Source: JBBPYC01 sp965218765 (lineage in GTDB: Bacteria; Pseudomonadota; Gammaproteobacteria; Burkholderiales; Burkholderiaceae_C). From it: a DNA stretch of 64,000 nt. Below the pieces are notes generated by a model. It had not been told where the DNA came from. It worked only from the letters and a program-made list of their open reading frames with translations, and did no database searches. Each line of letters begins with the position of its first letter. Within the stretch, counting starts at the first letter, position 1. Made by a program: the position numbers and the translations under genes. Where the stretch lies: NCBI GenBank assembly GCA_965218765.1, contig CBDCLU010000002.1:62001-126000 (forward strand). Reading direction: 5' to 3'. Positions 27,367 through 37,287 of this stretch are shown here, piece by piece.

Positions 27367-27996
27367 TCAGACCTTGGCTGCGGCCGGCTGGCCCAGCGCG
27401 GTCTTGAGCAGATCGGCCACCGTGTTGGCGTTCAGCTTTTCCATGATGTTGGCGCGGTGCGCTTCCACCGTCTTGATGCTGATGCCGAGGTCGTCGGCGA
27501 TCTGCTTGTTGAGCCGGCCGGCTACGATGCGCTCGAGCACCTGGGCTTCCCGCGTGGTCAGCCGCGCCATCAGCGCTTCGCGGCTGGCAGCCTGCTGCTG
27601 GTCCACGAAGGCGCCGTGCGCATGCGTCAGCATGCGTTCGACCAGTTGCAGCAACTGCTCCTCGTCGAACGGCTTCTGGATGAAATCCATCGCGCCTTTT
27701 TTCATCGTGTCGACCGCCATCGGCACGTCGCCGTGACCGGTCACGAACACGATCGGCAGCGGCGACCTGCGCTCGATCAAGCGGTCCTGCAGCTCCAGCC
27801 CGCTCATGCCGGCCATGCGGATGTCGATCAGCACGCAGGCGACTTCGCGCGGGTCGTAGCGGTTCAGAAACGATTCGGCCGAATCGAAGCAGCGCACGTA
27901 GTAGTCCTTGCCTTCGAGCAGCCACTGCAGCGAATCACGCACGGCCTCATCGTCGTCCACCACATAGATGGTGCCTTTGCGTGCGGTCAGACTCAT
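27367..27996 (-). CDS. FixJ/NarL-type response regulator
   Basis: A 209-residue regulator. The receiver has YVVDDDEAVRDSL near the N-terminus and the phosphoacceptor Asp58 in LIDIRM, with T in VTGHGD and K in KPFDEEQL. After a linker, residues about 138-185 are a LuxR-type helix-turn-helix (LTTREAQVLERIVAG then NKQIADDLGISIKTVEAHR). It is encoded immediately after its sensor kinase with a 4-base ATGA overlap, so they are a cognate pair. The pair is divergent from aceE, so regulation of pyruvate dehydrogenase is an attractive but untested idea. Confidence 0.92.
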   Translation of the reverse strand: MSLTARKGTIYVVDDDEAVRDSLQWLLEGKDYYVRCFDSAESFLNRYDPREVACVLIDIRMAGMSGLELQDRLIERRSPLPIVFVTGHGDVPMAVDTMKKGAMDFIQKPFDEEQLLQLVERMLTHAHGAFVDQQQAASREALMARLTTREAQVLERIVAGRLNKQIADDLGISIKTVEAHRANIMEKLNANTVADLLKTALGQPAAAKV

Positions 27997-30569
27997 GCGG
28001 TGGTGGCCTCGGTGGTGCCCGGCGGCGGGGCGTCGCGCGGGGGGGAAGGGGCAGGCGGGGCGGCCTGCAGCGGGACCGCAGCCGGCAGCCAGAAGGAGAA
28101 CCGGCAGCCAGAAATTTCGGCGCCATTGTAGAGGTTGTCTGCCGTCATGCGGCCCTGGTGCGACTCGACGATGCTGCGGCATAAGTTGAGGCCGATGCCC
28201 ATGCCTTCGGCCTTGGTCGAGAAGAACGCTTCGTAGAGCCGGTCAAGCACTTCCGGGCTCAATCCGGTGCCGGTGTCGGACACGCTGAACTCGACCATCG
28301 GCTGGCCCGCGACCAGCACCGCAGCCACGCGCAGGCCGACGTTGCGCCGCGCGTTCGGCCGCTGTGCATGGTCGATCGCTTCCACCGCGTTCTTCAGCAG
28401 GTTCACCAGCACCTGCTCGATCAGGATCGGGTCGACCCACAGCGGCGGCAGCCCGGCTTCCACGCGGTGCGTGAGCCGCACGTGGCGGCGCCGCAATTCG
28501 ATCTCGACCAGCTCGACCGCTTCCTGCACGATCGCAGGCACCTCGGACGGCGTGCGGTTCGGCTCGCTGCGCTTCACGAACGAACGGATGCGCTGAATGA
28601 TCTGGCCGGCGCGCTGCGCCTGATGCGAGGTTTTCTTCAGCGCGGCGAGCAATGCGGCCTCGTCGATCTGATGCGAATGGATGCGCGTGACCATGCCGTT
28701 GCAGTAATTGTTGATCGCGGTCAGCGGCTGGTTCAGCTCGTGCGCGACGCTGGAGACCATCTCGCCCATCGTGATCAGACGGCTCGCCGACTGCGCGCGC
28801 TCGGCCTGCGCGGCCGACAGCTCCTCGGCCAGCCGCCGCGGCGTGATGTCGGTCGCGATCACCATCTGCGCGAGCCGGCCATCGACCCAGTTCAGATAGC
28901 GCGAACGCACTTCGAGCCATTTGGCCAGTTCGGGCACGTAGATTTCGGCGCTGCCCGAGTCGGCGCTGGTCAGTGTGGACGACGGCAGGCCGGCCATCGA
29001 ATCGACGTCGTCCTGCGCCTGATCCACGTCGGTCGTCTTCGGCGGCGCACCGGCTTCCAGGATCAGCGCCAGATGGCCCTGCGCCTGCGCGCCGAACCAC
29101 TGGCGGTACAGCTTGTTCGCAAACACCAGTTCCGCACTGCCCAGCGGCGCGACCGATACGGACGCGTCGAGCGACTCCAGCACGATCGTGAAGCGCTCGT
29201 AGGACGCCGACAGCTGCTCGCGAATCCGGTTCGGCTCGGTGATGTCGGTCATCGACGTCATCCAGCCGGCCTGCACGCCGCGCGCGTCGATCAGCGGCGA
29301 CACGTACAGCCGCGCGTCGAACAGCGAGCCGTCGCGCCGCTGCACGCGCACCTGCATGCCGCCGGGGCCGGTGCGGCCGTTGATCTCGTCGTCGAGCCGT
29401 GCCGTCAGGGCTTCCCGATCCGCTTCCGGCCAGTAGGGAAACGGCGCGGTGCAATTGACCAGTTCGGCTTCGCTCCAGCCGGTCATCTGGCAGAACGCGG
29501 CGTTCACGTAAGTGATGCGGCCCTGCATGTCGAGCGCGCGCATTCCGGTCAGGATCGAGTTCTCCATCGCGCGGCGGAAGTTGGTCTCGGCCACCAGTGC
29601 GTTCTGCGCCTGCAGCCGGCGGCGCGTGTGACGCGAGGTGGCGACCAGCATCCAGGCCGTCAGCACGCTCAACGCGCCGACCAGCCAGATCAGGCCGTTG
29701 CCGACGGCCCCCAGCGAAGTCCGATACGGCTGCGCACTCAGGCGCAGCGCGTTGCCGACCGGTGAGACCGGCACGTCGTAGCGGACCGGCGCCGCGACCG
29801 CGCCATACCAGCGAGGCGGCTCCTTCGGCGGCAGCGCGGCGCCCGCCAGCACGGTGCCGCTGCGGTCCAGGAACGAAAGCGCGTACTGGCCCGAAATCTC
29901 CGCCGGCACCGACTGGCGCATGAGCCCGTCCAGCGAGAACTCCGCGAGCAGGTCGCCCGCAAAGCGGATCCCGTGGTAGAGCGGGATGTGCAGTTGCAGC
30001 GGCGCAGCCACCGGCGTGCTGCCCGGCGGCTGCGCGTAGATCGGCTGCTTCAGGTCGCGTGCGAGCGCGAAGTTGCTTTCGGTCTGCACGTTGCCCAACG
30101 GCTGGCCGGCCTGCCGGCGCTGCCAGGACAGCAGGCTGGGGCCAGCCTGCACGGCGACCACGGTGCCGTGCGCATCGATCCAGCTCAGCGCGACCAGTTC
30201 CGGGTGTTCGAGCAACTGCTGCACCGACCGCGCGTTGAACTGCGCCGGCGCGACCTGCTCGGCCACGATATCGCGTGCCAGCAGCATCAGCTGCTCCTGG
30301 CGCTCCAGCAGCCGCAGCCGCACCTGCTGATGCGCATACTCGACGTCACGCCGCACCGACTCCTGCTCGCGGTCGATTTCCTCGGCGCGCAAGAACCAGA
30401 GCGCAGCCGCCACGGCGACCAGAAACACCACCACCGACGCGAGCGGCGCCAGCAGCGCGAGATGGTCCTGCAGGCCCGGCGACTGGCGCTGCCACCAGCG
30501 ACGACACCCGTTCAGGAAACCCGACGCAGCCGGTTCGTCGACCTCTGGGTGGAACACGGAATGAGCCAT
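27993..30569 (-). CDS. PAS-domain sensor histidine kinase (FixL/DctB-like)
   Basis: An 858-residue membrane kinase. Residues about 38-61 and 292-312 are transmembrane helices enclosing a periplasmic sensor domain of about 230 residues. Two PAS domains follow (about 335-445 and 460-575), the second lacking obvious haem-binding features. The H box is VSSVAHELNQPLTAINNYCN with the phosphorylated His at about 610, typical of the ELNQPL subgroup that includes FixL and DctB. The HATPase has NLLKNAVEA (N box), DTGTGLSP and MGIGLNLCRSI. ATG at 30569 was preferred to TTG at 30572. The C-terminal tail is Pro/Ala rich. Confidence 0.9.
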   Translation of the reverse strand: MAHSVFHPEVDEPAASGFLNGCRRWWQRQSPGLQDHLALLAPLASVVVFLVAVAAALWFLRAEEIDREQESVRRDVEYAHQQVRLRLLERQEQLMLLARDIVAEQVAPAQFNARSVQQLLEHPELVALSWIDAHGTVVAVQAGPSLLSWQRRQAGQPLGNVQTESNFALARDLKQPIYAQPPGSTPVAAPLQLHIPLYHGIRFAGDLLAEFSLDGLMRQSVPAEISGQYALSFLDRSGTVLAGAALPPKEPPRWYGAVAAPVRYDVPVSPVGNALRLSAQPYRTSLGAVGNGLIWLVGALSVLTAWMLVATSRHTRRRLQAQNALVAETNFRRAMENSILTGMRALDMQGRITYVNAAFCQMTGWSEAELVNCTAPFPYWPEADREALTARLDDEINGRTGPGGMQVRVQRRDGSLFDARLYVSPLIDARGVQAGWMTSMTDITEPNRIREQLSASYERFTIVLESLDASVSVAPLGSAELVFANKLYRQWFGAQAQGHLALILEAGAPPKTTDVDQAQDDVDSMAGLPSSTLTSADSGSAEIYVPELAKWLEVRSRYLNWVDGRLAQMVIATDITPRRLAEELSAAQAERAQSASRLITMGEMVSSVAHELNQPLTAINNYCNGMVTRIHSHQIDEAALLAALKKTSHQAQRAGQIIQRIRSFVKRSEPNRTPSEVPAIVQEAVELVEIELRRRHVRLTHRVEAGLPPLWVDPILIEQVLVNLLKNAVEAIDHAQRPNARRNVGLRVAAVLVAGQPMVEFSVSDTGTGLSPEVLDRLYEAFFSTKAEGMGIGLNLCRSIVESHQGRMTADNLYNGAEISGCRFSFWLPAAVPLQAAPPAPSPPRDAPPPGTTEATTA

Positions 30570-30694
30570 CAAGATGCCAGTCTAAGATAAGTGTTGTCGC
30601 GCAGGTGACACCCGGTCGGACACCCGTCCGGTTGCGCCGGACCGCGGGGCCATCCCCTCCGTACGCACAGTCGGCGTTCGCGGGGCCGGGTACA

Positions 30695-30723
30695 TTCACC
30701 GATGCGTGGATTTTCTCTATATC
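30695..30723 (+). promoter_or_regulatory. Candidate sigma-70 promoter of aceE
   Basis: TTCACC (30695-30700) and TATATC (30718-30723) are separated by exactly 17 bases; each matches four of six consensus positions. It lies 55 bases upstream of the aceE ATG in the 209-base divergent region shared with the sensor kinase gene. Assigned by eye only. Confidence 0.35.
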
Positions 30724-30778
30724 GACGCATTTTCTTTTGACCACACCGACTGAGCTTCAGCTACAGGAGACTTCCAGC

Positions 30779-33505
30779 ATGTCCTCGAATCCCGCACGGT
30801 TGGCCGATGCCCCGGCCCAGGATGCCGATCCGCAGGAAACCCGCGAATGGACCGATGCGCTGTCGGCCGTGATCGCAAGCGGTGGTCCGGAGCGCGCGCA
30901 TTTTCTGCTCGACCAGTTGCTCGAAGCCGCGCGCCAGCAAAGCATCGACAAGCCGTTTTCGGCCAACACCGGCTATGTGAACACGATCGAGCCGAGCCAG
31001 GAGGCGCGTTCGCCGGGCAACATCGAGATCGAAGAGCGGCTGCGCTCCTACATGCGCTGGAACGCAATGGCGATGGTGGTGAAGGCAAACCGGCTGCATC
31101 CGGCCGACGGCGGCGATCTGGGCGGCCACATCGGCTCGTTCGCGTCGCTCGCACAGATGTTCGGCGCCGGCTTCAATCATTTCTGGCATGGCGCGAATGA
31201 GCAGCACGGCGGCGATCTGCTCTACATCCAGGGGCACTCGTCGCCCGGCGTCTATGCACGGGCCTATCTGGAAGGTCGGCTCACCGAGGAACAGCTGCTG
31301 AACTTCCGCCAGGAGGTTGCGGGCAAGGGGCTGTCGAGCTACCCGCACCCGAAGCTGATGCCCGAGTTCTGGCAGTTCCCGACCGTCTCGATGGGCTTAG
31401 GCCCACTGATGGCGATCTATCAGGCGCGCTTCCTCAAGTATCTGCACGCGCGCGGCATCGCCGACACCGAAGGCCGCAAGGTCTGGGTATTCTGCGGCGA
31501 CGGCGAGATGGACGAACCCGAGTCGCTCGGCGCGATCAGCCTGGCCGCGCGCGAGAACCTCGACAACCTGATCTTCGTGATCAACTGCAACCTGCAGCGC
31601 CTGGACGGCCCGGTGCGCGGCAACGGCAAGATCGTGCAGGAGCTCGAAGGCGAATTCCGGGGTTCCGGCTGGAACGTGATCAAGCTGCTCTGGGGCAGCG
31701 AGTGGGATTCGCTGCTGGCGCGCGACAAGGACGGGGCTTTACGCAAGCTCATGATGGACACGCTCGATGGCGACTACCAGTCGTTCAAGGCGCACGACGG
31801 CGCGTTCGTACGTAAGAACTTCTTCGGCCGCGACCCGCGCACCCTGGAGATGGTCGCGCACATGACGGACGACCAGATCTGGAACCTGCGCCGCGGTGGC
31901 CACGATGCGCAGAAGGTTTATGCGGCGTTCGACGCCGCCGTCAAGCACGAAGGCCAGCCGACCTTGCTGCTGATCAAGACCGTAAAAGGCTTCGGCATGG
32001 GCGCGATCGGCGAGGGCAAGAACACCGTACACCAAACCAAGAAGCTCGATGACGACGTGATCAAGGTGTTCCGGGACCGCTTCAACATCCCGATTCCCGA
32101 CAGCCAGTTAGCCGACCTGCCGTTCTACAAGCCGGCCGACGACACGCCCGAGATGCAGTACCTGCAGGAGCGCCGCAAGGCGCTCGGCGGCTACCTGCCT
32201 GCGCGCCGCCCGAAGGCCGACGAGAGCTTCACGATCCCGTCGCTCGAAACCTTCAAGGCGGTCACCGACCCGACCGCGGAAGGCCGCGAGATCTCGACCA
32301 CGCAGGCGTTCGTGCGCTTTCTGACCCAGCTGCTGCGGGACAAGGCATTCGGCCCGAGAGTGGTGCCGATCCTGGTGGACGAAGCGCGCACCTTCGGCAT
32401 GGAAGGGCTGTTCCGTCAGGTCGGCATCTACAACCCGAAAGGCCAGCTCTACACGCCGGTGGACCGCGAGCAGGTCATGTATTACAAGGAAGACAAGGCC
32501 GGCCAGATCCTGCAGGAAGGCATCAACGAAGCCGGCGGCATGTCGAGCTGGATCGCCGCAGCCACGAGTTACAGCACGAACAACCGCATCATGATGCCGT
32601 TCTACGTGTACTACTCGATGTTCGGCTTCCAGCGGGTCGGCGATCTGGCCTGGGCCGCCGGCGACATGCAGGCGCGCGGTTTCCTGCTCGGCGGCACGTC
32701 GGGGCGCACCACGTTGAACGGCGAAGGCCTGCAGCACGAGGACGGTCACAGCCATATCCTGGCCGGCACCATTCCGAACTGCATCAGCTACGACCCGACC
32801 TTTGCGCACGAGATCGCAGTCGTGCTGCACGCGGGCTTGAAGCGCATGGTCGAGCGCCAGGAAAACGTCTTCTATTACGTGACCTTGCTGAATGAAAACT
32901 ACCCGATGCCGGGCCTGCAGCCGGGCACCGAAGAGCAGATCCTGAAAGGCATGTACCTGTGCAAGCAGGCACCGGTCGTCAAAGCGGAAAAAGGCAAGGA
33001 AGCCCCGTCGGTGCAGTTGCTCGGCAGTGGCACCATCCTGCGCGAGAGCTTCGCGGCGCAGGAACTGCTGGAGCAGGACTGGGGCGTGTCCGCCGGCATC
33101 TGGAGCTGCCTTAGCTTCAACGAACTCGCGCGCGACGGCCAGGACTGCGAGCGCTGGAACCTGCTGCACCCGACCGAGACGCCGCGCCAGTCGTTCGTCG
33201 CGAGCCAGCTGCAAGCCAGCAGCGGCCCGGTGATCGCCTCGACCGATTACATGAAGGCCTACGCCGAGCAGATTCGCCTGTTCATCCCGAAAGGCCGCAG
33301 CTACCAGGTGCTGGGCACGGACGGTTTCGGCCGCAGCGACTTCCGCACCGAGCTGCGCCGGCATTTCGAAGTCGATCGCCACTACATCGTGGTCGCTGCG
33401 TTGAAGGCGCTCGCGGACGACGGCGCCTTGCCCGCGCAGAAGGTCGCCGACGCGATTGCCAGGTACGGCATCGACGCCGACAAGACCAACCCGTTGTACG
33501 CCTGA
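30779..33505 (+). CDS. aceE: Pyruvate dehydrogenase E1, homodimeric type
   Basis: A 908-residue thiamine-diphosphate enzyme that decarboxylates pyruvate and acetylates the lipoyl domains of E2. The ThDP motif is CGDGEMDEPESLG (GDG...) followed by NLIFVINCNLQRLDG; HPADGGDLGGHIGS and HSSPGVYARA are conserved blocks of the homodimeric AceE type, and length matches E. coli AceE (887). The start at 30779 has ACAGGAGAC about 8 bases upstream. It is the first gene of aceE-aceF-lpdA; a two-component pair is divergent from it. Confidence 0.97.
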   Translation: MSSNPARLADAPAQDADPQETREWTDALSAVIASGGPERAHFLLDQLLEAARQQSIDKPFSANTGYVNTIEPSQEARSPGNIEIEERLRSYMRWNAMAMVVKANRLHPADGGDLGGHIGSFASLAQMFGAGFNHFWHGANEQHGGDLLYIQGHSSPGVYARAYLEGRLTEEQLLNFRQEVAGKGLSSYPHPKLMPEFWQFPTVSMGLGPLMAIYQARFLKYLHARGIADTEGRKVWVFCGDGEMDEPESLGAISLAARENLDNLIFVINCNLQRLDGPVRGNGKIVQELEGEFRGSGWNVIKLLWGSEWDSLLARDKDGALRKLMMDTLDGDYQSFKAHDGAFVRKNFFGRDPRTLEMVAHMTDDQIWNLRRGGHDAQKVYAAFDAAVKHEGQPTLLLIKTVKGFGMGAIGEGKNTVHQTKKLDDDVIKVFRDRFNIPIPDSQLADLPFYKPADDTPEMQYLQERRKALGGYLPARRPKADESFTIPSLETFKAVTDPTAEGREISTTQAFVRFLTQLLRDKAFGPRVVPILVDEARTFGMEGLFRQVGIYNPKGQLYTPVDREQVMYYKEDKAGQILQEGINEAGGMSSWIAAATSYSTNNRIMMPFYVYYSMFGFQRVGDLAWAAGDMQARGFLLGGTSGRTTLNGEGLQHEDGHSHILAGTIPNCISYDPTFAHEIAVVLHAGLKRMVERQENVFYYVTLLNENYPMPGLQPGTEEQILKGMYLCKQAPVVKAEKGKEAPSVQLLGSGTILRESFAAQELLEQDWGVSAGIWSCLSFNELARDGQDCERWNLLHPTETPRQSFVASQLQASSGPVIASTDYMKAYAEQIRLFIPKGRSYQVLGTDGFGRSDFRTELRRHFEVDRHYIVVAALKALADDGALPAQKVADAIARYGIDADKTNPLYA

Positions 33506-33530
33506 GGCGTCACGCAAAGGACGAACCATC

Positions 33531-35237
33531 ATGGCATTGGTAGAAGTGAAGGTCCCGGACATCGGCGACTTCGATGAGGTGGCGGTGATCGAACTGCTGG
33601 TCAAGGCAGGCGAGGCGGTCGCGCCCGAACAGTCGTTGATCACGGTCGAATCCGACAAGGCATCGATGGAGATCCCGTCGAGCCACGCGGGCGTGGTGAA
33701 GGAGCTGAAGGTCCGCCTCGGCGACAAGGTCAAGGAAGGCTCGATCGTGCTGACGCTGGAAGCCGACGGTGCGGTCGATGCGCGGGCGCCCGATGCCGCC
33801 AAGCCCCCATCCGCGCCACCGGCGGCGGCACCCGCACCGGCGTCCGCAACCGCTGCAGCGCCGGCAGCGGCGGCTGCGCAAGGTGCGTCGGGCACGATCG
33901 AGGTCGTGGTGCCGGACATCGGCGACTTCACCGACGTCGCGGTGATCGAAGTGCTGGTCAGCCCAGGCGACACGATCGCGGCCGAGCAGTCGCTCGTCAC
34001 GGTGGAGTCAGACAAGGCGTCGATGGAGATCCCGTCGAGTCAGGCCGGCGTGCTCAAGGCGCTCAAGGTCAAGGTCGGCGACAAGATCAACAAGGGCGAC
34101 CTGCTGGCCATTCTGGAAGGCGCGGGCGGCGCGGCGGCACCGGCACCAGCGCCCGCGGCGACCACAGGCCCAGCGGCAGCACCTGCACCTCAGGATTCAG
34201 CATCAAAAGCGGCTCCCCTGCAGTCAGCACCTGCGTCTGCCGCTACAAAAAACGGAGTGCCTGTGCACGACCCGTCAGCGGCTTTGACAACCGGGCTGCC
34301 GCACGCATCGCCGTCGGTGCGCAAGTTTGCGCGCGAACTCGGCGTGCCGCTCGACGAAGTCAAAGGGTCGGGCCCGAAAGGCCGCATCACCCAGGAGGAC
34401 GTGCAGGGCTTCACGCGGTCCGTGATGGCAGGGGGCACCCAGACCCAGGCGGCAGCCGCGAAAGCACCGGCGGCGAGCGGCAGCGGCGCCGGCACCGGCG
34501 CCGGCCTGGATCTGCTGCCGTGGCCGAAAGTCGACTTCGCAAAGTTCGGCCCGGTCGAGCGCAAGGATCTGAGCCGCATCAAGAAGATCAGCGGTGCGAA
34601 CCTGCACCGCAACTGGGTCATGATCCCGCACGTCACGCACCATGACGACAGCGATATCACTGAGCTCGAGGCGTTCCGCGTCGCGATGAATAAGGAAAAC
34701 GAGAAGGCCGGCATCAAGGTCACGATGCTCGCGTTCATGATCAGGGCAGCCGTGGCGGCGCTGAAAAAATACCCGGACTTCAACAGCTCGCTCGAAGGCG
34801 ATCAGCTCGTGCTGAAACAGTACTTCCACATCGGCTTCGCGGCCGATACGCCGAATGGCCTCGTGGTGCCGGTGATCCGCGACTGCGACAAGAAGGGCGT
34901 GATGCAGGTCTCGAAGGAAATGGGCGAACTCGCGAAGAAGGCACGCGACGGCAAGCTCGGGCCCGCCGACATGACCGGCGCGTGCTTCTCGATCTCGTCG
35001 CTCGGCGGCATCGGCGCGAAGTATTTCTCGCCGATCATCAACGCGCCCGAAGTCGCGATCATGGGCGTCGGCACCTCGACCACCGAGCCGCGGTGGGATG
35101 GCAAGCAGTTCGTGCCGCGGGTCATGCTGCCGCTGTCGCTGTCCTACGACCACCGCGTGATCGACGGCGCTTCCGGCGCGCGCTTTGCGACCTACTTCGC
35201 GCAGCTGCTCGGCGACTTCCGCCGCGTGCTGCTGTGA
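33531..35237 (+). CDS. aceF: Pyruvate dehydrogenase E2, dihydrolipoyl acetyltransferase
   Basis: A 568-residue E2. Two lipoyl domains are seen: each has ESDKASMEIPSS with the lipoylated Lys (about residues 44 and 162), joined by Ala/Pro-rich flexible linkers. A peripheral subunit-binding domain follows (SVRKFARELGVPLDEVKGSG near residues 265-300), then the catalytic domain ending LSLSYDHRVIDGASGARF with the active-site His and the DG motif. It transfers the acetyl group from lipoyl to CoA and forms the core of the complex. The ATG is 25 bases after the aceE stop. Confidence 0.97.
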   Translation: MALVEVKVPDIGDFDEVAVIELLVKAGEAVAPEQSLITVESDKASMEIPSSHAGVVKELKVRLGDKVKEGSIVLTLEADGAVDARAPDAAKPPSAPPAAAPAPASATAAAPAAAAAQGASGTIEVVVPDIGDFTDVAVIEVLVSPGDTIAAEQSLVTVESDKASMEIPSSQAGVLKALKVKVGDKINKGDLLAILEGAGGAAAPAPAPAATTGPAAAPAPQDSASKAAPLQSAPASAATKNGVPVHDPSAALTTGLPHASPSVRKFARELGVPLDEVKGSGPKGRITQEDVQGFTRSVMAGGTQTQAAAAKAPAASGSGAGTGAGLDLLPWPKVDFAKFGPVERKDLSRIKKISGANLHRNWVMIPHVTHHDDSDITELEAFRVAMNKENEKAGIKVTMLAFMIRAAVAALKKYPDFNSSLEGDQLVLKQYFHIGFAADTPNGLVVPVIRDCDKKGVMQVSKEMGELAKKARDGKLGPADMTGACFSISSLGGIGAKYFSPIINAPEVAIMGVGTSTTEPRWDGKQFVPRVMLPLSLSYDHRVIDGASGARFATYFAQLLGDFRRVLL

Positions 35238-35280
35238 TGCGCGGCCCAATCGACCTGGACGAACTGGAGACGAACACAAC

Positions 35281-37158
35281 ATGGCACTGATCGAGCTCAA
35301 GGTTCCCGACATCGGGGACTTCGACGAAGTGACGGTGATCGAACTGCTTGTCAATCCAGGCGACACGATCGCGGCCGAGCAAAGCCTGATCACGGTCGAA
35401 TCGGACAAGGCGTCGATGGAGATTCCGGCCAGCAGCGGCGGCGTGGTCAAGGAACTCAAAGTCAAGCTCGGCGACAAGGTCGCGCAAGGCACGCTGGTCT
35501 GCACGATCGAGGCGGCTGGTGCCGCGGCAGTTCCGGCACCCGCGGCGGCTGCAACCACTGCTGCAACCCCTGCAGCGCCTGCAGCATCGGCCGGCCCGGC
35601 CGCGACCAAAGGCGAATCGCAAGCCCCCGCACCCGCACCCGTCGCAAGCGCGCCCGCACCGACGGCTGCGAGCTTCAGCGGCCAGGCGGACATGGACTGC
35701 GACGTGCTCGTGCTGGGCGCCGGCCCGGGCGGCTATTCGGCTGCATTCCGCGCGGCCGATCTGGGTCTCAAAGTCGTGCTGGTCGAGCGTTACGCAACCC
35801 TGGGCGGCGTGTGTCTCAACGTCGGCTGCATTCCGTCGAAGGCGCTGTTGCACGTCGCCTCTGTGATGGACGAGGTCAAACATTTCGAAAGCCTCGGCGT
35901 CACGTTTGCCGAGCCGGCGGTGAACGTCGACCGCCTGCGCGCGCACAAGGAAAAAGTGGTCGGCAAGCTGACCGGCGGGCTGGCGGCGATGGCCAAGATG
36001 CGCAAGGTCACAACCGTGCGCGGCTACGGCAAGTTCATCGGCGGACATCACGTCGAGGTCGAGGAAAGTTCGGGATCAAGCTGGGAGTTGACCGGCAACA
36101 AGCAGGTCATCGCGTTCAAGCACTGCATCATCGCGGCCGGCTCGCAAGCCGTGCAGCTGCCGTTCATGCCGAACGACGATCCGCGCGTGGTGGACAGCAC
36201 CGGCGCGCTCGGGCTGAAGGAAATCCCGAAGCGCATGCTGATCCTGGGCGGCGGCATCATCGGGCTCGAAATGGGCACGGTCTACAGCACGCTCGGCGCG
36301 CGGCTCGACGTGGTGGAGATGCTCGACGGCCTGATGCAGGGTGCGGACCGGGATCTGGTCAAGGTCTGGCAGAAGATGAACGCGGCGCGCTTCGACAACA
36401 TCATGCTGAAGACGAAAACGGTCGGTGCGAAAGCCACGCCGGCCGGCATTGAAGTCTCGTTCGAAGGCGAGGGCACCCCGCCGCCACAGACCTACGACCT
36501 CGTGCTGCAGGCAGTCGGCCGCAGCCCGAACGGCGGCAAGATCGGCGCCGACAAGGCGGGTGTGAAAGTGACCGATCGCGGCTTCATCCCGGTCGACATT
36601 CAGCTGCGCACCAACGTGCCGCATATCTTCGCGATCGGCGATGTGATCGGCCAGCCGATGCTGGCGCACAAGGCCGTGCATGAGGCGCATGTGGCGGCCG
36701 AAGTGATCGCGGGCGAGCTGCAGGGCAACCGGCAACTGGCAGCGGCAGCTTTTAATGCGCGCGTGATCCCGAGCGTCGCCTATACCGACCCGGAAGTCGC
36801 CTGGGTCGGCCTGACCGAGGACCAGGCGAAGGCGCAGGGCATCAAGGTCAAAAAAGGACTGTTCCCGTGGAGCGCGTCCGGCCGCGCGATTGCGAACGGC
36901 CGCGACGAGGGCTTCACCAAGCTGCTGTACGACGACGGCCCCGATGCACACGGCCACGGCCGTATCCTGGGCGGCGGCATCGTTGGTACGCATGCGGGCG
37001 ACATGATCGGCGAAGTCGCGCTCGCCATCGAGATGGGCGCCGACGCGGTGGACGTCGGCAAGACGATCCATCCGCACCCGACGCTCGGCGAGAGCATCGG
37101 CATGGCGGCCGAAGTCGCGCATGGCAGCTGCACCGATCTGCCGCCGAGTCGCAGGTAG
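35281..37158 (+). CDS. lpdA: Dihydrolipoyl dehydrogenase with N-terminal lipoyl domain
   Basis: A 625-residue E3. Residues 1-80 are a lipoyl domain (ESDKASMEIPASSGG, Lys near 44) close to the second lipoyl domain of the aceF product; an Ala/Pro linker of about 55 residues follows. The flavoprotein starts near residue 137 with DVLVLGAGPGGYSAA; the redox disulfide is in GGVCLNVGCIPSKALLH and the C-terminal catalytic His is in HPHPTLGES. It reoxidises dihydrolipoamide with NAD+. The lipoyl-E3 fusion is known in betaproteobacteria such as Ralstonia and in Neisseria. ATG 43 bases after the aceF stop. Confidence 0.96.
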   Translation: MALIELKVPDIGDFDEVTVIELLVNPGDTIAAEQSLITVESDKASMEIPASSGGVVKELKVKLGDKVAQGTLVCTIEAAGAAAVPAPAAAATTAATPAAPAASAGPAATKGESQAPAPAPVASAPAPTAASFSGQADMDCDVLVLGAGPGGYSAAFRAADLGLKVVLVERYATLGGVCLNVGCIPSKALLHVASVMDEVKHFESLGVTFAEPAVNVDRLRAHKEKVVGKLTGGLAAMAKMRKVTTVRGYGKFIGGHHVEVEESSGSSWELTGNKQVIAFKHCIIAAGSQAVQLPFMPNDDPRVVDSTGALGLKEIPKRMLILGGGIIGLEMGTVYSTLGARLDVVEMLDGLMQGADRDLVKVWQKMNAARFDNIMLKTKTVGAKATPAGIEVSFEGEGTPPPQTYDLVLQAVGRSPNGGKIGADKAGVKVTDRGFIPVDIQLRTNVPHIFAIGDVIGQPMLAHKAVHEAHVAAEVIAGELQGNRQLAAAAFNARVIPSVAYTDPEVAWVGLTEDQAKAQGIKVKKGLFPWSASGRAIANGRDEGFTKLLYDDGPDAHGHGRILGGGIVGTHAGDMIGEVALAIEMGADAVDVGKTIHPHPTLGESIGMAAEVAHGSCTDLPPSRR

Positions 37159-37183
37159 CGCAGCCAAGACATATATAGAAAAA

Positions 37184-37217
37184 AGCCCGGGACGACTTGG
37201 ACGTCGCCCGGGCTTTC
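37184..37217. terminator. Bidirectional intrinsic terminator after lpdA
   Basis: The stem AGCCCGGG-A-CGAC pairs with GTCG-CCCGGGCT around a 6-base loop. On the plus strand TTTCC follows; on the minus strand the preceding AAAAAA gives a T run. It separates lpdA from the convergent gene at 37288-37809 and can serve both. Confidence 0.85.
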
Positions 37218-37287
37218 CTGTCGGCGCCCGGCCGGCCACGCCGCTGATCGCGTGGCACGGCCAAGCTGATGGCGCCACCTGGCGCTG

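Noticed and set aside
29700..29900. A haem-binding PAS domain (true FixL oxygen sensor)
   Set aside because: The PAS domains lack a recognisable haem-ligand pattern and the protein has a periplasmic sensor domain, so oxygen sensing by FixL chemistry cannot be claimed.
32108..34015. A 635-codon minus-strand frame across aceE and aceF
   Set aside because: It spans two well-identified genes in antisense and has no recognisable domain.
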